This document shows positions 57,134 to 64,000 of a stretch of 64,000 nucleotides of DNA, piece after piece. A program made the position numbers and the translations under genes. The notes below the pieces were generated by a model that did not search any database, was not told where the DNA came from, and worked only from the letters and a program-made list of their open reading frames with translations. The first letter of the stretch is position 1. Every line of letters starts with the position of its first letter. Origin of the DNA: Pantoea sp. Lij88 (GTDB lineage Bacteria; Pseudomonadota; Gammaproteobacteria; Enterobacterales; Enterobacteriaceae); contig NZ_CP118269.1 in NCBI RefSeq assembly GCF_030062155.1, positions 3,879,518 through 3,943,517 on the forward strand. The letters are read 5' to 3'.

Positions 57134-57881
57134 ACATTTCAGGATGCAGGCTGCGCTCGCTGGGCAGGCTGGTCAGCCGCAGGGCATGAGGCCCGATGTT
57201 GGGCTTACCCATCTCGATTTCGCGTAATGCGCGCCACTGAAAGTCGCTATCCATCTCCCACAGGTGCAGACGCTGAGTCGCAGACGACAGCGCGCACGAC
57301 CAGACCAGCACAGGCTCCGCATCACACACCACCTGAATGTCGGGATAAAGTGACGATCGCAGCCGACCCGCACCCGGCAACAGGCGCAGCGAATCCAGTC
57401 CCCGATCGCCCTCTCCCGTCAGCTTGAGAATGCTCTGACGCAACGTCCAGATCTGCGTCACCGCTTCCATGGCATCCTGCTGGGCATTGATCCAGGCGAT
57501 CTCGCCCGAGGTTAATCCCTGAATCAGCTGCTCCTGAGTCTGACGGCTCCTGGCATGCACAATCTCCATATCCAGACCGGCACGTCCACCCTCTTCGGCC
57601 AGCAGCACGCCCACCGTATTGCCCGCATAGGCGATGCTGAAATCGGGCAGTTCGCTGTCAGCAAACACCGGGCGTCCGTTACTCTGAATAATCAGGTGCG
57701 GCAGCTCATGAATGCCATAAACCCGCAGCATCAGCTGTGCCAGCAGCGTACGCGCGGCAAGGAAACGCCCACGGCGTTTGTCAGCAAACTGCTGTGCCGT
57801 GTCGGTAATAGCCTGGGGAATGCACATATCTTTTGCCGGGAAGCCGGGATCGCCCGTCCAGCGTACAAAATGACCAGCCAT
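57132..57881 (-). CDS. yieE: YieE, 4'-phosphopantetheinyl transferase-like protein
   Basis: The 249-residue protein has the same length as E. coli YieE and the same neighbour (adeP). It begins MAGHFVRW and has RRGRFLAARTLLAQLM, GRPVFADSELPDFSIAYAGN and GLDMEIV (the metal-binding Asp motif). The usual KExxxK catalytic stretch reads WTLRQSILKLTG, so the Glu metal ligand is replaced by Gln; E. coli YieE also deviates here. It may act on few acyl carriers or be non-catalytic. It overlaps the adeP terminator. Confidence 0.88.
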   Translation of the reverse strand: MAGHFVRWTGDPGFPAKDMCIPQAITDTAQQFADKRRGRFLAARTLLAQLMLRVYGIHELPHLIIQSNGRPVFADSELPDFSIAYAGNTVGVLLAEEGGRAGLDMEIVHARSRQTQEQLIQGLTSGEIAWINAQQDAMEAVTQIWTLRQSILKLTGEGDRGLDSLRLLPGAGRLRSSLYPDIQVVCDAEPVLVWSCALSSATQRLHLWEMDSDFQWRALREIEMGKPNIGPHALRLTSLPSERSLHPEM

Positions 57882-57935
57882 CTGTCGCTCCGTGAAAATG
57901 GTCAGATAATCATCAGACGCATTGTAGGAATTTTC

Positions 57936-57973
57936 TTAACTTAATGCACCCGGCAACACACGGATTAAGTTAA
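57936..57973. promoter_or_regulatory. Perfect 10-bp inverted repeat in the yieE/XRE divergent promoter
   Basis: TTAACTTAAT (57936-57945) and ATTAAGTTAA (57964-57973) are exact reverse complements 18 bp apart. They lie 54 bp from yieE and 220 bp from the XRE gene. The geometry suits two helical turns between half-sites of a dimeric regulator, possibly the XRE protein itself. Confidence 0.55.
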
Positions 57974-58193
57974 ATTCGGAATAGGATGAGCAGGCGAATG
58001 GTGTTTCATCAGGGAACCCCCTCAGCCGAACCGGGTTTGATTCGCGTGCCTGATTAGCCATCCTCCTGGCAGCCGGCGTCGCTGTGACAGCGCTGTCATG
58101 CGGATGTCAGGCTGCTGTCGGGTCAGGATCGTGTTACTGCCGGACGTTCTGCCGCACACTTTTCCTTCCTGTCTGTTACTACGGAGAATGCGA

Positions 58194-58661
58194 ATGAGCA
58201 GCATCAACAGATTTAAAGAACATCGCCTGGCACGGGCGTGGTCACAGGAACAGCTGGCAGAAATGGCGGGACTGAGCACCCGCACCGTACAGCGTATTGA
58301 AAATGGTGAGCGGCCGGGACTGGAAACCCTGAGTGCGCTGGCTGCCGTCTTTGAGGTGAACGTGGCCGATCTGACCGGTCCGCAGAACGGAGAGGATCAG
58401 GCGCTGGATCAGCGGATTACTGATGCGCGCAGCAGGATCGCCGGTGAAGCACGCTTTTACCGTTCACTGATTACTGCGGTGGTGGTTTGCGGACTGCTGT
58501 TTGTCCTGAATCATATGACGGCGCCGGATGATCACTGGTCGCTCTGGGTTGCGGCCATCTGGGGTGCGCTGCTGATTGTCCGGGCGATGCGGACCTTTGT
58601 TTTTCATGGGCTGACGCAGCGCTGGCAGCAAAAGCGCCTGCAGAAAATGCTGCGCCGTTAA
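58194..58661 (+). CDS. XRE-family regulator with two-helix membrane domain
   Basis: The start at 58194 (MSSINRFKEHRL) has the SD ACGGAG seven bases upstream; the product is 155 residues. The first 60 form a Cro/CI HTH (WSQEQLAEMAGLSTRTVQRIENGERPGLETLSALAAVFEV). After a linker come two membrane helices (about 100-117 and 124-141) and a basic tail. Such 2TM-XRE proteins are widespread and uncharacterised; one is often near its own operator. It is divergent from yieE. Confidence 0.85.
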   Translation: MSSINRFKEHRLARAWSQEQLAEMAGLSTRTVQRIENGERPGLETLSALAAVFEVNVADLTGPQNGEDQALDQRITDARSRIAGEARFYRSLITAVVVCGLLFVLNHMTAPDDHWSLWVAAIWGALLIVRAMRTFVFHGLTQRWQQKRLQKMLRR

Positions 58662-58704
58662 TGCGGTAATCCGCGCCGCGAACCGAATCGCGACGCGGGC
58701 AGCA

Positions 58705-59295
58705 TCAGGCGAAGCGGCTCGCCTGCTCAAAGCTCAGGCGCGGCAGGCGCGGATGCAGTTTTGATGCGTCACCATAGCCGAGGTTGATCAGCAGGTTAAC
58801 CTGATACTGACCGTCGGGGAAAAAGGCGTCGTTCACTTTGGCCGGATCAAAACCGGACATCGGACCGGCATCCAGACCCAGCGAACGGGCCGCCAGAATC
58901 AGGTAACCCGCCTGCAGGCTGCTGTTGCGGAATGCCGTCTCTTTCGCTGCTTCCGGGCTGCCGGTAAACCAGCTGCGCGCATCCGCATGCGGGAACAGCG
59001 CGGGCAGCTGCTCATAGAACTCGCGGTCCCAGGCCACAATCACCGTGACCGGCGCGCTCATGGTTTTGTCCAGATTGCCGGAAGAGAGTGCCGGTTTCAG
59101 CTTCTCTTTACCTTCTGCAGACGTGACGAAAACAAAACGTGCAGGTGAGCAGTTCGCCGAGGTCGGGCCCAGTGCCGTTAAGGCATAGAGCTGTTCCAGC
59201 AGGGCGTTATCGACGGGCTTAGCCTGCCAGTAACTGTGGGTGCGGGCATCATTAAACAGCGTGTCCAGTGCGGCAGTGTCGAGCGGTGTACTCAT
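58705..59295 (-). CDS. RutE/HadB-like nitroreductase family protein
   Basis: The 196-residue protein has the same length as E. coli RutE and shares [50 protein letters not shown] and [11 protein letters not shown]. RutE reduces malonic semialdehyde (or a peroxy acid) to 3-hydroxypropionate in pyrimidine breakdown. Here no other rut gene is near, so a general NADH/FMN reductase role is possible. It stands alone, between the XRE gene and mnmE. Confidence 0.88.
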   Translation of the reverse strand: MSTPLDTAALDTLFNDARTHSYWQAKPVDNALLEQLYALTALGPTSANCSPARFVFVTSAEGKEKLKPALSSGNLDKTMSAPVTVIVAWDREFYEQLPALFPHADARSWFTGSPEAAKETAFRNSSLQAGYLILAARSLGLDAGPMSGFDPAKVNDAFFPDGQYQVNLLINLGYGDASKLHPRLPRLSFEQASRFA

Positions 59296-59527
59296 GTAAC
59301 TCTCCTGTTACAGGCGAAAAGGTTCGCCCAAGGGTGTTCACGTAGTGGGTTTGCGTCGGGCCCGACACAGCGGGATGAGGCGGGATTCACTCACCGCAAT
59401 CCAGAGCCACAGGTCAGATCGGCGCATCAACCGTTATACGTCAAAGCGTTGCCGCCGCAAAATAACATATCAGCAAGAATCAACGCGGAGAGAGGAATAA
59501 CAGAGGAGAGAGTGTGGCGGGAATTGC

Positions 59528-59554
59528 GGCCTGACAGCGCGTTGCCGTCAGGCC
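59528..59554. terminator. Hairpin downstream of mnmE
   Basis: GGCCTGAC (59528-59535) pairs with GTCAGGCC (59547-59554) eight bp after the mnmE stop. No T tract, so the termination mode is uncertain. Confidence 0.55.
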
Positions 59555-59561
59555 TGTAAAG

Positions 59562-60926
59562 CTATTTGCCGATACAGAAGCTGGAGAAGATACGACCCAG
59601 CAGATCGTCAGAGGTGAACTCACCGGTAATCTCGCTTAACGCCTGCTGAGCGACACGCAGCTCTTCTGCCAGTAACTCACCCGCCCGGGCACCGAGCAGC
59701 TGGGCTTTGCCCTGCTCCAGGTGCGTTGCCGCCAGCTCCAGCGCCTGCAGATGACGACGACGCGCCAGGAAGCCACCTTCCATGTTGCCCGCGAAGCCCA
59801 TGCTCTGCTTCAGGTGATCCCGCAGCTCATCGACGCCTTCGCTGGTGCGTGCCGACAGGCGAATCAGTGAGTGACCATTTACTTCTGTCAGGCCTGGAGA
59901 CTCACCGGTGACATCCGCCTTGTTACGGACCACGGTAATCGGCAGTTCCGGCGGCAGACGAGAGACGAAATCGGGCCAGATCGCCGCCGCTTCGGTGGCA
60001 TCGGTGGTGGTGCCATCCACCATAAACAGCACGCGATCGGCCTGTTCGATTTCCTGCCAGGCGCGCTCAATCCCGATACGTTCGACTTCGTCACTGGCCT
60101 CACGCAGACCGGCGGTGTCGATAATATGCAGCGGCATGCCATCAATATGGATATGCTCACGCAGGACGTCACGGGTGGTGCCCGCAATGTCTGTGACGAT
60201 GGCGGCATCACGGCCCGCCAGCGCATTCAGCAGGCTCGATTTGCCCGCATTAGGCCGGCCCGCAATCACCACTTTCATCCCTTCACGCAGCAGGCTGCCC
60301 TGACGCGCTTCGGCACGGACCGCATCCAGGTCACCGATCACCGTATTCAGCTGCGCTTCGATTTTGCCGTCAGAGAGGAAATCGATCTCCTCATCCGGGA
60401 AGTCGATAGCGGCTTCGACATAGATCCGCAGGTGAGTGAGTGCTTCCACAAGATGATTGATGCGGGTTGAGAAGACGCCCTGCAGCGAGTTAACCGCCGA
60501 ACGTGCCGCCTGCGCCGAGCTGGCATCAATCAGGTCGGCAATCGCCTCGGCCTGCGCCAGATCCAGCTTGTCATTCAGAAACGCACGCTCAGAAAACTCA
60601 CCCGGCTGAGCGATACGCACGCCTGGCAGCGCCACGATACGCTTCAGCAGCAGATCGAGGATCACCGGGCCGCCATGGCCCTGCAGCTCCAGCACATCTT
60701 CGCCGGTAAAGGAGTTCGGGCCAGGAAACCACAGCGCAATGCCCTGATCCAGCAAGCTGCCGTCGCTATCGGTAAACGGCAGATAATCGGCATAACGCGG
60801 CTTAGGCAGTTTACCCAGCAGCTGGCGGGCAACCTCTGCCGCCTTCGCGCCAGAGACGCGCAGAATGCCTACGCCGCCGCGTCCGGGCGGTGTCGCCTGG
60901 GCAACAATGGTATCGCTGTGGCTCAT
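59562..60926 (-). CDS. mnmE: MnmE (TrmE), tRNA modification GTPase
   Basis: The 454-residue protein begins [26 protein letters not shown] (formyl-THF-binding domain), carries a G domain with [29 protein letters not shown] and NKAD, and ends FCIGK with the catalytic Cys. Together with MnmG it installs the cmnm5 group at U34 of tRNAs. The length equals E. coli MnmE (454). Confidence 0.98.
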   Translation of the reverse strand: MSHSDTIVAQATPPGRGGVGILRVSGAKAAEVARQLLGKLPKPRYADYLPFTDSDGSLLDQGIALWFPGPNSFTGEDVLELQGHGGPVILDLLLKRIVALPGVRIAQPGEFSERAFLNDKLDLAQAEAIADLIDASSAQAARSAVNSLQGVFSTRINHLVEALTHLRIYVEAAIDFPDEEIDFLSDGKIEAQLNTVIGDLDAVRAEARQGSLLREGMKVVIAGRPNAGKSSLLNALAGRDAAIVTDIAGTTRDVLREHIHIDGMPLHIIDTAGLREASDEVERIGIERAWQEIEQADRVLFMVDGTTTDATEAAAIWPDFVSRLPPELPITVVRNKADVTGESPGLTEVNGHSLIRLSARTSEGVDELRDHLKQSMGFAGNMEGGFLARRRHLQALELAATHLEQGKAQLLGARAGELLAEELRVAQQALSEITGEFTSDDLLGRIFSSFCIGK

Positions 60927-60942
60927 AAATTTTCTCTCGCTA

Positions 60943-60974
60943 CAAAAAACACAGGCGGTCGCTTTGACCGCCTG
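60943..60974 (-). terminator. Terminator of the rpmH-yidC operon
   Basis: On the minus strand CAGGCGGTC-aaagc-GACCGCCTG (60952-60974) is followed by TGTTTTTTG. It lies 45 bp after the yidC stop, between yidC and mnmE. A second weaker hairpin (GCGGGA/TCCCGC) occurs at 60994-61013. Confidence 0.85.
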
Positions 60975-61018
60975 AGAATAGACTATTTTAAGGCGGGATG
61001 GCTCCCGCTTTGGATCGC

Positions 61019-62665
61019 TTACGCTTTCTTCTTGTCGCGGCTATGCAGACCACGTTTTTCCAAGCCGCGATAAATCAGCTGCTGCTGGAGAATAGTCACC
61101 AGGTTGCTGACGATGTAGTACAGCACCAGACCTGACGGGAACCACAGGAAGAACACGGTGAAAATCACCGGCATGTAAGTCATGATCTTCTGCTGCATCG
61201 GATCGGTCACGGTGGTCGGTGACATCTTCTGAATGAAGAACATGGTGATGCCCATCAGAATCGGCAGGATGTAGTACGGGTCCTGCGCTGACAGGTCATG
61301 GATCCACAGAACGAATGGAGCATGACGCAGTTCAACCGAGCCTGACAGCATATAGTAGAGCGCCAGGAAGATTGGCATCTGAATCACCAGCGGCAGACAG
61401 CCACCCAGCGGATTCACTTTCTCTGCTTTATACAGCGCCATCATTTCCTGGCTCTGCTTCTGCTTGTCATCACCCAGACGCTCACGCATTGCCTGAATCT
61501 TCGGCTGCAGCATACGCATCTTGGCCATCGAGGTGTACTGCGCTTTGGTCAGCGGGTACATGATGCCGCGTACGATGAAGGTGATCACGATAATGGAGAA
61601 GCCCCAGTTACCGATGAAGCTGTGGATAAATTTCAGCAGTTTGAACAGCGGCTGAGAGATAAACCACAACCAGCCGTAATCCACGGTCAGATCAAGGTGC
61701 GGCGCAATCGCTGCCATCTTGTCCTGAATTTCCGGGCCGACCCACAGCGTTGCACCCAGATTCTGCTGTGCGCCCGCGGCAATGGTGACCGGTGCAGATT
61801 TATAGCCAATCGCCGCTACGCCATTACCCAGGTTGCTGGTGTAAAGGGTGTTGGTGCCTTCGGTGCGCGGAACCCATGCCGTCGCAAAGTACTGCTGCAG
61901 CATCGCCACCCAGCCATTGCTGGTGGTCGCGTTCAGGTTCTCGTTATCCGCGATGGTGTCGAATTTATACTTCTCATATTTCGACTCGCTGGTGGAGTAG
62001 GCCGCGCCACGGAAGGTGTGCAGAGCAAAGTTGTTGCTGCCGGTATCACGATGCTTAGGCAGATCAATCGTCTGCTTCAGCTGGCCAAACAGCGACACTT
62101 CCAGCGGCTGCTGGGTGGTGTTGTTGACATGATAATCGACATTAACGGCATATTCGCCACGCTTGAAGATGAAGGTTTTAGTATAAACCACGCCATTTTC
62201 AGCGGTATAGGTCATCGGCACACGCAGTTCGGACTGGCCATCAGCCATCTCGAAGTGGTTCTGCGCAGCGTTGAACAGCGGACGCGCGCCGTTGTTCGGG
62301 TTATCCGGACCATTACGACCGGTTAAACCGCTTTGTGCCTGATAAAGGAACGCTGGCGTTGTTTCAAGCAGCTGGAACGGCTGGTCGGAACCCAGTTTGT
62401 CCGGGAAAGTCAGCAGCTGTGCTTGTTCAACATCACCGCCTCGGGTGTTGATATTCAATGACAGGACATCAGTCTTAACGGTGATCGTCTGGCCCTGACC
62501 GCTGGCCGGTACACCCTGACTGGCGGTATCACCCGCTACGCTGTTCGTGCCTTGTGTGGTCTGCGTCTGCTGTGGCTGCGGAGCGTGGTCCGTCTGCCAG
62601 GCTTGCCAGATCATAAAGGTCACGAACAGAAAAGCGATGAGAAAGAGATTGCGTTGCGAATCCAT
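61019..62665 (-). CDS. yidC: YidC, membrane protein insertase
   Basis: The 548-residue protein equals E. coli YidC in length. It begins [23 protein letters not shown] (first helix), has a periplasmic beta domain (about 60-340), and a five-helix insertase core with [29 protein letters not shown] and [21 protein letters not shown]. It inserts small membrane proteins alone or with SecYEG. It starts 2 bp after the yidD stop. Confidence 0.98.
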   Translation of the reverse strand: MDSQRNLFLIAFLFVTFMIWQAWQTDHAPQPQQTQTTQGTNSVAGDTASQGVPASGQGQTITVKTDVLSLNINTRGGDVEQAQLLTFPDKLGSDQPFQLLETTPAFLYQAQSGLTGRNGPDNPNNGARPLFNAAQNHFEMADGQSELRVPMTYTAENGVVYTKTFIFKRGEYAVNVDYHVNNTTQQPLEVSLFGQLKQTIDLPKHRDTGSNNFALHTFRGAAYSTSESKYEKYKFDTIADNENLNATTSNGWVAMLQQYFATAWVPRTEGTNTLYTSNLGNGVAAIGYKSAPVTIAAGAQQNLGATLWVGPEIQDKMAAIAPHLDLTVDYGWLWFISQPLFKLLKFIHSFIGNWGFSIIVITFIVRGIMYPLTKAQYTSMAKMRMLQPKIQAMRERLGDDKQKQSQEMMALYKAEKVNPLGGCLPLVIQMPIFLALYYMLSGSVELRHAPFVLWIHDLSAQDPYYILPILMGITMFFIQKMSPTTVTDPMQQKIMTYMPVIFTVFFLWFPSGLVLYYIVSNLVTILQQQLIYRGLEKRGLHSRDKKKA

Positions 62666-62667
62666 CG

Positions 62668-62925
62668 TTAATGTTCTCTGGTATCAAAGGTTTTTGGCGG
62701 CACAGGATCGTCACCACCCGGGTTCAAAGGGTGGCATTTTAATACGCGTTTTAATGTCAACCAACTGCCTTTAATCAGGCCGAACCTGCGTAACGCCTCA
62801 ATTCCGTAATGAGAGCAGGTCGGGTGAAACCGACAGTGTGGTCCCAGTAATGGACTGATACCGCGTTGATAGACGCGTATCAGGACGATCAGGAGCCGCG
62901 CGCCAGGCGACAGTGACGACGCCAT
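62668..62925 (-). CDS. yidD: YidD, membrane-insertion efficiency factor
   Basis: The 85-residue protein has the invariant [21 protein letters not shown] and the [15 protein letters not shown] ending. It is thought to assist YidC-dependent insertion. It overlaps the end of rnpA by 37 bp in another frame, as in other enterics. Confidence 0.97.
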   Translation of the reverse strand: MASSLSPGARLLIVLIRVYQRGISPLLGPHCRFHPTCSHYGIEALRRFGLIKGSWLTLKRVLKCHPLNPGGDDPVPPKTFDTREH

Positions 62926-63248
62926 AATTTCTCCAACGCTTCCGCCAGCATACGGTTATCCAGATCGGCAACCCCCTTCTTCGCGACCACCACGAAGTCC
63001 ATCGACGGCAGTTCATGTTGACGCAGACGAAAGCTTTCGCGGGTCAATCGCTTGATCCGGTTGCGTTCATGAGCGCGTTTCACATGTTTTTTAGCGACGG
63101 TGAGACCGATGCGGGGATGCCCCAGCGCGTTAAGGCGGCCGAGAATAGTAATTTGCGGCGTGCCAGCCCGTTGTGGCTGCTGGAAGACGAAAGTGAAATG
63201 AGTGGGAGTTAACAAACGTAACTCCCTGGGAAATGCGAGCTTACCCAT
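62889..63248 (-). CDS. rnpA: RnpA, RNase P protein subunit
   Basis: The 119-residue basic protein begins [24 protein letters not shown] and has the RNR motif [16 protein letters not shown]. It joins the catalytic RNA to mature tRNA 5' ends. It starts 14 bp after rpmH. Confidence 0.98.
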   Translation of the reverse strand: MGKLAFPRELRLLTPTHFTFVFQQPQRAGTPQITILGRLNALGHPRIGLTVAKKHVKRAHERNRIKRLTRESFRLRQHELPSMDFVVVAKKGVADLDNRMLAEALEKLWRRHCRLARGS

Positions 63249-63262
63249 CAGGGCTTGCTTTA

Positions 63263-63415
<153 letters not shown>

Positions 63416-63500
63416 CTAAACTTGAAAATTTTCACTGGATGACGCGTTTCGGGCCAATAAATCGACCTACGCCTCAATGTGTCTTTAATAAAGAGGCGGG

Positions 63501-63529
63501 ATTGTAATAATTGTACAGTCCCGAGTCAA
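63501..63529 (-). promoter_or_regulatory. rpmH promoter
   Basis: On the minus strand TTGACT (63524-63529), a 17-bp spacer and TACAAT (63501-63506) form a strong sigma-70 promoter followed by a GC-rich discriminator (CCCGCC). The rpmH start is about 97 bp downstream. Confidence 0.82.
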
Positions 63530-63646
63530 TTTACTTCGCGTGTTGTAGTACCTGAAAACCCGCATACAGCCCGCTGACTCCCGACGTTGCGCCTTACAGC
63601 ATAATGTCGGGTGAAGGATTATACGGGCTCCGCTCCAAAGCGCAAG

Positions 63647-64000
63647 GATCGTACGGGATCTTATTGCGATCGGCCTGCCGGATCCTGGGGATAAAATAAG
63701 ATGTCGCCCGAAATTTTAATGGATTGCGACAGTTCCCTGCTGGTTTTTCCCGCAACTGGCGTAAACTTCTTTGCGCGTCTCTGGCCTGTGGATAAAAAGG
63801 ATCAAAACTGTGTAGAAAGGGAAGATCTCTGTCTCGCTTTGCGCTATGATCCGCCCTTCCGCTGACGATCCTCCGGTGATTGCAGGACGGAAAACCGCTG
63901 ATAGCGGTCGCAGGCGCTTTCTTAGCGTCTGTGTCAAAAATGAACGTTTCTTAGAGTAACGCCTACTATTCTTTTCGAATTTGTACGAGTGGAGTCCGCC
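63647..64000 (+). promoter_or_regulatory. dnaA promoter region with DnaA boxes and clustered GATC sites
   Basis: A perfect DnaA box (TGTGGATAA, reverse of TTATCCACA) lies at 63787-63795 and a weaker one (TGTGTAGAA) at 63809-63817. Eight GATC Dam sites lie in 63647-63870. The final bases GTGGAGTCCGCC match the SD and leader that precede the GTG start of enterobacterial dnaA, expected at 64001, just outside the window. Confidence 0.85.

Overview
The window is a 64 kb stretch of a gamma-proteobacterial chromosome. Gene content, gene order and protein sequence point to the Enterobacterales, most likely Erwiniaceae close to Pantoea. Reasons: long syntenic blocks shared with Escherichia coli (dppABCDF-tRNA-Pro-eptB, mtlADR-yibL, fdhD/fdoGHI-fdhE, glyQS-wecH, yieH/adeP/yieE, mnmE-yidC-yidD-rnpA-rpmH), a cellulose cluster of the bcsO-Q-A-B-C-D-Z type, and moderately high GC. 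The window stops one base before the position where the dnaA start codon is expected, so its right end lies in the rpmH-dnaA intergenic region.

Layout, left to right. (1) 1-15.7 kb: cellulose synthesis. A truncated bcsR reads leftward off the edge, divergent from bcsEFG (c-di-GMP sensing and phosphoethanolamine decoration). A convergent operon bcsO-Q-A-B-C-D-Z follows on the minus strand. It has the subunit BcsD, which E. coli lacks, and a BcsB with an extra ~225-residue Ala/Pro/Ser/Thr-rich segment. (2) 16-22 kb: the dipeptide transporter dppABCDF with a GcvB-type leader site. (3) 22.1-23.1 kb: non-coding DNA with two unannotated structured palindromic elements, then a tRNA-Pro(UGG). (4) 23-30.5 kb: eptB, the ohr/ohrR peroxide pair, a stand-alone HD alarmone-hydrolase-like gene, yiaG, a cytosolic gamma-glutamyltransferase and yiaF. 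(5) 30.5-36 kb: the mannitol operon with an array of CRP sites, yibL and a VirK-family gene. (6) 36-47 kb: sodA, a class III aminotransferase with a divergent DeoR regulator, fdhD with an overlapping upstream small ORF, formate dehydrogenase fdoGHI-fdhE and yibF. FdoG has Cys at residue 196, where E. coli has selenocysteine. (7) 47-49.4 kb: an AT-rich islet with a GT9 glycosyltransferase and a parDE toxin-antitoxin pair. (8) 49.8-64 kb: core genes glyS, glyQ, wecH, a GlxA-type regulator, yieH, adeP, yieE, an XRE membrane regulator, a RutE-like nitroreductase and the yidC-rpmH block.

How the parts work together. BcsA/B/C/D/Q/O/Z form a c-di-GMP-activated synthase and export path, while BcsE/F/G sense c-di-GMP and modify the polymer. 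FdoG/H/I with FdhD and FdhE make a respiratory formate dehydrogenase that, by its Cys codon, should not need selenocysteine insertion. The mtl genes form a catabolite-activated mannitol operon. The right end is the membrane-insertion and tRNA-modification block next to the replication initiator.

Most of the window is ordinary core genome. The points most worth a second look are the two structured repeats at 22.5-22.9 kb, the Cys-type FdoG with no selAB beside yibF, the 40-codon ORF overlapping the TTG start of fdhD, the UGG tRNA at the locus where E. coli has proK, and several clean inverted repeats in divergent promoters. All gene identities come from reading translations and remembered family features. 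No database search was run.
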